From Dichomitus squalens LYAD-421 SS1 (Eukaryota > Basidiomycota > Agaricomycetes > Polyporales > Polyporaceae), in assembly GCF_000275845.1 (NCBI RefSeq), contig NW_006766902.1, positions 235,504-250,894 on the forward strand: 15,391 nt of DNA, written 5' to 3'. A model generated the notes under the pieces. The model did not search any database and had not been told where the DNA came from. It saw only the letters and a program-made list of their open reading frames with translations. How positions within the stretch are numbered: position 1 is the stretch's first letter; each line of letters opens with the position of its first letter. The position numbers were made by a program, and so were the translations under genes. This document shows positions 9,316 to 15,391 of the stretch, piece by piece.

Positions 9316-10508
9316 AACGTCCAGCTGCGCGTTTTACTGTCCTTCCAAAGTGCCACGGGCCCCGAAGTCAACGTCATCAAGAGCCGACTGCTATAGTTGG
9401 GACGGAACGGGGCACGGCAGCCATGGCAGCTGGTCCATGTCCAGGGAACAAAAGTCTCAAGCTACTGGTTGTGGAGAGGGCAGATGGAAGTCATACGATC
9501 GTGTTTCAATCCCGTGATGACAGGCAGGATGAGAGGTCCACGGAGGCTAATTTGGTACGTGGGGTGCAAAGGCGCGACTCCACGCACTTCGTTACAGTGT
9601 GTAGCAGCTTCGATAGCAAGTACATTGCAAGCGAAGCTCTGCATGAACAGACTAACGGATTTTAGCTTCAAGCAATTCCATGCGATGTCTAAGGGAAGAT
9701 TTCAGGAATGCTGTCAGTGCTCTACCTGGAGGTCAGGGTTTATCGATTGGTCTGCCGAAAACATCCAGATCACAGGAAGTCAAATGGAGCGGCGGTCCAG
9801 GACAACATATGACCGCCTCACTACGTTGCGCCACAATAGATGCGCGTCAGCAGAGGCACGGAATACACGTCGCTTGTGAACGCGTAAGGTGAGTACGTGT
9901 GAGTCTTCGGGACACGGCGCGAAAGAACGTCCAGGAAAGGGGTTACTGGAAGGGCAAAGATCTTCATACTCGACAGGTGGTCGTCCTGGGTTGTACAACC
10001 ATATCTCGTACTCTATAGTGGCATTTCGAGAGACTTCGGCCGCAGTGCCTTGAAGGGTGGAACCAAGGCCAAGCCAAAATGGCTATCATCCCACCCGGCC
10101 GGCGATTTCTGCCGATCTTAGGCACTCCGTAGTTCTCAGAGTTCCTGGATTGCCCTCCATTTTTCCGCCTACCCCCACACCCTGTGATGACTTCGGAATA
10201 GAGACGAGTTTAGCGCAGCGGGGAGGCGATCCAGGATACTGTATGCTTCGCGGGAACTCATATTGGGCAGCGAGATCTACACACGAGCATGAGGTGAGCG
10301 CGTTTAACTGCAGAGGCGTGAAGTGGTTCAAGTACTCGATGGGGACTGGGAACAACGTAGCTCGATATAGGGATACAGAGATGATTATTGCGCCAAAATC
10401 TACGAGCGTCCTTGACAGTACTCTAAGTGCAATTGATTATCGGTACCCAACGTCATTTCGGTCCGTGAAGCTTAAGCGATCGCCTCGCCCTCAAATGTGA
10501 CTCAACTC
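9316..10508. other. Intergenic region upstream of the xylanase, downstream of the protease
   Basis: I find no gene here. Several open frames exist on both strands (the longest is plus strand 9397-9879), but none carries a family motif or convincing splice structure. It should include the xylanase control region and the protease 3' end. A single GGCTAA hexamer, the core recognised by Aspergillus XlnR, occurs at 9545-9550, which is no more than chance would give. Confidence 0.6.
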
Positions 10509-11133
10509 TCAGTCACTGTACCGCAGGGGATTCGTTTCCGCATCGCGGTCGACGGGTTCCTTGAACCGTACAGGCACAGAAGTGTACCGACCGGAGCTCC
10601 GACCCTTCACCCCGCGCATGCTGGTCAGCACGACCACGAGCAGGATGACCCCGACGAGCAAGTTCGCGCCAAGCAGCGCGAGTGCGACTGTGCCCCACTT
10701 CTTGTCCAGACCGTTCGAAGAGCCAGAAGACGTGGTGGAGTCGTCGGTGGAGAGCGCCCCGCTGACAATATCGTTGCCATCGCTCCCGTCGCTCGAAGAG
10801 TTCGAACCTCCTCCGGTAAGCAATGGGGAGAGCTGCTTGGTGACAAAGACGGATGGCGGAAGGGATGGGGGTGCGTTGCTGGCCAGCTCAGAGATGAAGT
10901 TCGTGAATTCGCTCTGGGCGGAGTTCATGTCGACGGTCGAGATCATCTGCACGAAGGGCCGGCCATTGGTATTATTCGTCGGGTGGTAATCGCCGTAGTC
11001 GAAGCTGCAGAGCGGCGACTCGTGAGGCACCCACGAGGTGCGCGCGTGGTCAGGTGAGACTCGCGATACATAGACACTGCGGAGGAACGCGTCGCCGAGG
11101 ATGAGGTCGAAGGTGTTGAAGCTGTCGTCAAGG

Positions 11134-11141
11134 CTGAGCGC
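11134..11141 (+). repeat. Left target-site duplication
   Basis: CTGAGCGC immediately left of the element; identical to 12803-12810. On the minus strand it is protease coding sequence (GCGCTCAG, before CTTGACGAC). Confidence 0.75.
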
Positions 11142-11172
11142 TCCCAGTGAGAACCTACATGGGTTCAGTTGT
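11142..11172 (+). repeat. Left terminal inverted repeat
   Basis: Inverted copy of 12772-12802, differing at a few transitions. Read on the minus (protease) strand it contains CATGTAG followed by GTTCTCACTGGG, which resembles a splice acceptor at the exit of the element. Confidence 0.7.
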
Positions 11173-12771
11173 TTTACATCGGCGAAATTCGTGTAAGAGC
11201 GGTTGAGGTCGGGAAGCCTCGATTCAGATTGGGCGGACCATTTTAGGCGCTCAATCTGTGTCTCTAATTGACCTTACGGTGACTGGATCGGACGTGCATG
11301 TTCTTACGCTGGTGACGTCGACGTGTCTCTCAAGCTTGTCTCTAACATGTCTCCAAGACCTATGTGATACATTACCTTGTGCTAATGCACTAGCACGCGT
11401 GCCCTTTAGGCGAGCCACCCTCATGTCGTTGTTTGCCAAGCCCGCGGACTTTGACAATCCTCCAAACCAGATCTCGCTCCACTGTCCCCCCGTTATTGTT
11501 GTTGTGCTCACCACCCCCAATCATTCCACATTTATTATTTGTCCCTGGACTCAAGGAGTAGAGCATGAGGGCAAGGGCAAGGAGCTCTGGACGCAACAGG
11601 GTGTTTGATGCAAGGAGGAGCCCTTCGGTACGCTTACCAACATCTGCACATTTGCATTGTCTTCTTCCCCCCCTTTTCCTCATTTTGATCACTCCTTAAG
11701 TTCTCAGTGAGTGTTATCCCACTCCTGTTTCGCATTCTTCACCTTTTCTTGACATCGATCTCTCCCTCCTCGATGAGAATATGATGTCATGCACTTTAGG
11801 CGCCGATGTTTGAATTCGCTCGATGTACATTCCGTCTCTTAATCCACCACGTCTACCATCTCTATCCCCTCGTTTGCAAGCTGTCTCCCTCTATGTTGCT
11901 TCCGCAGGTACGTTTCCCTCAATACAGTCTCTCGACAAGCGTAGCAGACAACAGCGACAAAAACATGTGCGCCTCGCAAGACCTCGCAATGGCCTCCCCA
12001 GCTGATCTGCAAGGTGCCAAGCATGCACTACTCCCTCATTCACTGACTGACTTCCTTGAGTGCCTGATTCACATTTCTGTTGCAGGTGGATACATGCATG
12101 GAAATGGTACATGGAGACCAGGGGAACGCAGGAAACCTTCGAGGCCCACTGCGAGTTTGTGAGTCATGCCGAGCGCCAGGTGTATTCGATCACATGTATT
12201 GACTTCCTTTACTCACCTTTTCGACAGATGCTCGGACGGGTCCCCTGCGTTGTAGACAGTATGTGTCTAGCACCGCTATTGAGTCCCATTGCCGAATATC
12301 ACTGATCTGTTCGCATTTTGAATCCTGACAGTGTCGACGACGGGCCCATTCAAGTGGTTGTTAGGAGGCTTAGACATCACACTCATCTGTTGATCTCCCT
12401 TGCGGGTGAGGTTGACACTGCTGCATGCACGCCCCATTGGCACCACGGGCTGGTCCTGATGTGATCCAACGGCATCTAGTCTTCTCCCCCTGTATTCAAT
12501 GATACCTGAATGTAGCTGTATTCCACCGTGTAGCTTTACAACGACATACAATAGAATACGATCATGCGAAAATGTTCTGATACAAAGGGTCTCAACAGTA
12601 ACCACGCCTAACCCAATGAAAACGGCCGCACCCGACCCAGCCCAACGGCGTTTGGTTGGTATCGGACGACCACCCGAGTTCATACAACGACATACAGCCA
12701 AAGTCGGGTGTACTGCCAAATTATGGGTTTGGTCGGGTTTTCCGACGTCATACATTACAAATCGACCTTAT

Positions 12772-12802
12772 ACAGCTGAGCCCATGTAAGTTCTCACTGG
12801 GG
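12772..12802 (-). repeat. Right terminal inverted repeat
   Basis: Inverted copy of 11142-11172. On the protease strand it reads CCCCA then GTGAGAACTTACATG, so it contains a good splice-donor consensus (GTGAGA at 12797-12792) at the entry of the element. Confidence 0.7.
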
Positions 12803-12810
12803 CTGAGCGC
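12803..12810 (+). repeat. Right target-site duplication
   Basis: CTGAGCGC immediately right of the element, the partner of 11134-11141. It follows the upstream protease part that ends at the PAVQRI segment. Confidence 0.75.
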
Positions 12811-14181
12811 CTGATACGTTGCACCGCCGGTCCGCATACAGTGACGTTCTTCTCGATGCCATTGTCGATGATCAGGGTTGGATACCAGGGAATGAAGAGA
12901 TCAAGGGGGTGGATGGGGTACTCCTGTCCACTATCAAACGCGGCGGTGAGCAAGATCATTTGACCTGAGGATTGTGCTCACTTACGCGAAAGTGAAGGAC
13001 ACATTGACTGGGGCAAACTCACAAGGATCAATCCAGCCGTTCAATGCACCGGAGGTGGTGTTGTAAAGGACAGCTCCGGGGATCTGACTGTAGATGGCGT
13101 TCACCGCCGCTGCAGGTAGAGGAGGTAAAGTAAAGCCGCTGTCCAGGACAGCGAGAACCTTGCCGTTGGGTACACCAGAGACGATCGACTTGTTGAACAC
13201 AAACTGCTCGCCATTGATATGCATCTCGTCAGATAAAGCGTCCAGTGGTCTGGCATCTGGCGGGTTAACTTCGGGGCTTCCGTAACATTCTCGAAACCAG
13301 GCGCATGGCCGCTGATGGTGACCGCGTTGGTACCAGTCGGGTCGTCAAGCGTTTCTCGGCCGAGCTGGATGTCGAAGTTGTTGGGAAGGGACTGGTTTGT
13401 GCGAAAAGGTTGGTGATGAACGCACGACCGAGTTCATTCGCTGCTTTCTTGCCCCACGCCTGCGCGAGTGCCTCGTATATGCTGGTATCGTCCAACGCCA
13501 TACCGAGCATGCCTTGGACGCTCTGATCCTCAGTCTGATATTGTGATCATTAGAGACAGTAAGGGATGCTTCAAGACATTGCGTACTTGGATCACTGCGA
13601 CGAAGGCTAGACAGCGCATCGTCAGACCTCGTCACCATCGCAATACGGTCAGATAATACCTTGTGAAGGAACCAGGTAATCGCCGACCCTCAATTCAGCG
13701 AAGTTTATAGTGCCGGCTGCCGAACCCAGTGCGTAACCCTCCTCCGCAGTGATATTAGTAGAGTTGGTGAGCTTGATGTTACGATCGCGGACGTCAACCC
13801 AAAGATCGGTTGACCCGGTATCCAGCACTACAGTGAATTCTGCGATGACCCCTCCAGGTTTGATCGATCAATCGCGAGTACTCATGAGACACTCACCTTC
13901 TCCTCCAAGGGTGATGTTCACCATATACTGTTTGCCGCTATAAACACAGATAAACCGATACAGAGTAGGTAAGACGCACCTGTGTGTTACCATTATCATC
14001 CAGTCCGACCAGATCCGTCATAGCGGCGCCATGGCTGGTGGCGTGGAAGCCAGACCCAAGATCTGCCCATGAACATGAGAAAGATAGAGGAAAAGGGAAG
14101 AAACGAGCTGGAGAATAGAAAGAACGGATCGAGAAAACATCGTCATCAGAATGAGAGGCAACAGACGGACCAGGCCATCTC

Positions 14182-14188
14182 TATATAT
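14182..14188 (-). promoter_or_regulatory. TATA box of the aspartic protease gene
   Basis: ATATATA in the context GGATATATAG on the minus strand, 36-42 nt upstream of the proposed ATG at 14146. The spacing implies a very short leader and supports that start codon and signal peptide. Confidence 0.6.
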
Positions 14189-14806
14189 CCTGAGTCCCAG
14201 CGGGGATGAGCCATTCGCTTGCTTGATGTACGCCCATCATGGCTGTGGAAGCCAGCCGTAAGGAAACTGAAACATCGCGAGTACCGGGCTTTCACGGGCG
14301 GCAGGAACAATGAAAGCAGTATAGCTGATGGGCCGCCTGGGGGGTGACTCGGGGAAACAAACTGAGGCTGAACCGCTTTCCCATTGCGACATTGTTTCAA
14401 TGGACAATCTACAGATACGCCACCATCGCTTTGCCATGCGCCGGTGCTCTGTACCCTGCGCAGGAACACTCCTAGGGATAGATGTCACTTGTGAATTTGA
14501 AGGGACTACTGATGGCACCGTCGATGAAGGGGCTTACTTCTTAACCTACATTGTCTGGGTACTTTTAGACTGGCTCCTCGGATATTGCGGATTTGCTGAG
14601 TGATGAGCGCTATCGAAGAGCTGTCGTCACCCGTCAGGGTCCTTAGGCATCTAAGATTGTCATGGATAGCGATTTGCGTACGTTAGGCAGTCAGCGTTCG
14701 ACGATTGAATACGGTTCCTAAGACCCCCGCTTGAGAGTCAGGCCGTGATTTGAACATTGGAAGACCCAGCATATGCAGGGAGAGATCATTTCGACATTGC
14801 GACTGC
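14189..14806. other. Upstream region of the protease, no gene seen
   Basis: The only sizeable open frames (plus 14328-14603, minus 14237-14518) show no motif, no signal peptide and no splice pattern. Treated as non-coding. Confidence 0.5.
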
Positions 14807-14958
14807 TACACGCTTGCCATAGGTCTCCGAGATTCCGACAATAAGATCATCACTTCGCCGTCCTCCAGCACACTGATATTGTGCACCGCTCCGAGCGCAG
14901 CGGGACGCTGAGGATACAGGAAAGCACGCCAGGATGTGCGATATTCAAATCCGCGAGG
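14807..14958 (-). other. Short coding-like open frame, identity unknown
   Basis: Between stops at 14959-14961 (TAA) and 14807-14809 (TAG), the minus strand reads about 50 residues with protein-like composition, including YRTSWRAFLYPQRPAALGAV and NISVLEDGEVMILLSES. There is no ATG near its beginning and no splice acceptor between the TAA and the frame. It may be a decayed gene end or chance. A minus-strand TATA box and leader-like sequence lie about 420 nt upstream. Confidence 0.25.
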
Positions 14959-15376
14959 TTATGTCGCAATTGTGCCCTACATATTCAGTTCTGCTGAAGC
15001 AAAGTGACGAAAGTGAGTCGGTGCGGTGCGACTGTGAACAAGGTCAATAACGTACGGAGGGGTTGAACATCAGCAAATTGTGCAAACAATGGTATTGCAT
15101 GGCCACGGCGCCCGAAACTGGCCTACCCTTTCCGGAAACCACAAGCGCCTACTAATGCTGGCCAACTCCCATATCGTCCGACAGACTCCGGCCATTAAGC
15201 ATCTGCGCGCATTGTTGAACCCGGGGGGGGGGGCAAGGCCTCTCCCACGGGTGGCAACAACAGCGGATAGCCTGCAACTCACCTAGAAGGGTTGGTTGAT
15301 TGTAAGAGGCTTGTAAGAGCGATGAGAGGAGATGTTCGAGTGAACTGAACTGTAGATTGGGGGTACAGAGGTCCCC

Positions 15377-15384
15377 TATATATA
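15377..15384 (-). promoter_or_regulatory. TATA box of a possible minus-strand transcription unit
   Basis: TATATATA followed on the minus strand by pyrimidine-rich, ATG-free leader-like sequence and a donor-like CTAG/GTGAGTTG at about 15281. The following bases include an 11-nt poly-C tract (poly-G on plus, 15223-15233). No intact coding sequence was found downstream. The motif is nearly palindromic and could equally serve a plus-strand gene beyond the right edge. Confidence 0.35.
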
Positions 15385-15391
15385 CTACTGT

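Larger units (their letters stand above)
11142..12802. mobile_element. DNA transposon, hAT-like non-autonomous element, 1661 bp
   Basis: The two ends are inverted copies: left TCCCAGTGAGAACCTACATG and, on the other strand at the right end, CCCCAGTGAGAACTTACATG. Similarity continues through GGGYTCAGYTGT, about 31 bp in all with few mismatches. An 8-bp direct repeat, CTGAGCGC, flanks it on both sides, which suits the hAT superfamily; a 9-bp reading (GCTGAGCGC) is possible and would suit Mutator-like elements instead. CGGGT/ACCCG motifs cluster near the right end (about 12624-12745). No transposase motif was recognised in any frame, so it is probably non-autonomous. It sits inside the last coding part of the protease, just before FDLILGDAF. 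Confidence 0.75.
10509..14146 (-). pseudogene. Membrane-anchored A1 (pepsin-like) aspartic protease, disrupted
   Basis: Would encode a secretory-pathway acid protease anchored by a C-terminal membrane segment. Exons (minus): 14146-13980, 13927-13897, 13839-13660, 13606-13587, 13528-12986, 12930 to about 12803, then about 11141-10509 beyond a transposon. The signal peptide is MTMFSRSVLSILQLVSSLFL. The catalytic motifs are LDTGSTDLW (DTG region 13805-13822) and LDSGFTLPPLP (DSG 13135-13143). Other landmarks are QGMLGMALDD, NGWIDPCEF, FDLILGDAFLRSVY and FDYGDYHPT. A Ser/Gly-rich stalk precedes a membrane helix (VALALLGANLLVGVILLVVV) and a basic cytoplasmic tail. Family continuity is lost by one base near 14055, in the run at 13404-13407, near 13230 and near 12811, and the coding sequence is split by the 1.66-kb element. 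No single spliced frame spans all parts, so I call a pseudogene. Sequencing error at the short homopolymers is an alternative for the small breaks. Confidence 0.8.

Noticed and set aside
9545..9550. GGCTAA hexamer upstream of the xylanase, matching the Aspergillus XlnR core site
   Set aside because: A single hexamer in over 1 kb is expected by chance, and the binding preference of these basidiomycete relatives is unknown.
9397..9879. 160-codon plus-strand open frame upstream of the xylanase
   Set aside because: Composition is unlike the neighbouring genes, with no recognisable domain, signal peptide or splice pattern.
11258..12162. Open frames inside the transposon as a possible transposase
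   Set aside because: No catalytic or zinc-finger motif of hAT or other transposases could be seen; the frames are short and unconnected.
2199..14645. Shared 15-mer ACCCGTCAGGGTCCT at about 2199 and 14631
   Set aside because: The similarity ends abruptly on both sides; one such match in 15 kb is compatible with chance.
1..15391. CRISPR array, bacterial operon signals or rRNA
   Set aside because: No spaced repeats or rRNA-like sequence; the intron-rich genes show a fungal nuclear genome.

Overview
This window looks like genomic DNA from a filamentous basidiomycete, most likely a wood- or litter-decaying Agaricomycete (a polypore is my guess). The genes are split by many GT-AG introns of about 50-60 nt, exons are often tiny, and the proteins belong to typical fungal families: Zn2Cys6 regulators, a GH10 xylanase, a transmembrane A1 aspartic protease and a HET-domain remnant. 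All gene models were built by hand from splice signals, reading-frame continuity and family motifs. No database search was run.

Layout. (1) 1-1705, plus strand: the 3' part of a Zn2Cys6 regulator of the XlnR-like 'fungal_trans' type (TF1), cut by the left edge. (2) 1875-2577, minus: a decayed HET-domain gene. (3) 2612-6805, minus: a complete 16-exon regulator (TF2) that shares most intron positions with TF1. The 16 exons sum to 2748 nt, which is 915 codons plus stop. (4) 6806-7798: intergenic, with a GA microsatellite. (5) 7799-9248, minus: a secreted single-domain GH10 endo-1,4-beta-xylanase, 8 exons, 351 aa. (6) 9249-10508: upstream region of the xylanase, with no gene seen. (7) 10509-14146, minus: an A1 aspartic protease gene with a C-terminal membrane anchor. 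It is broken by a 1.66-kb DNA transposon with terminal inverted repeats and an 8-bp target duplication, and apparently by several one-base frame breaks. (8) 14147-15391: mostly unexplained, with two TATA-like promoters and a short open frame.

How the genes fit together. A pair of related regulators stands convergently beside a xylanase. The family name suggests control of plant-polymer degradation, but regulation of this xylanase by TF1 or TF2 is inference only.

The most unusual signals concern splicing. The TF2 zinc cluster is complete only if a 6-nt microexon is included, and that exon supplies the first base of its third cysteine codon. The canonical GH10 stretch before the acid/base glutamate is complete only if a 2-nt microexon (TT) is included. 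In both cases the flanking introns have normal lengths (49-58 nt), and the summed coding lengths are divisible by three.
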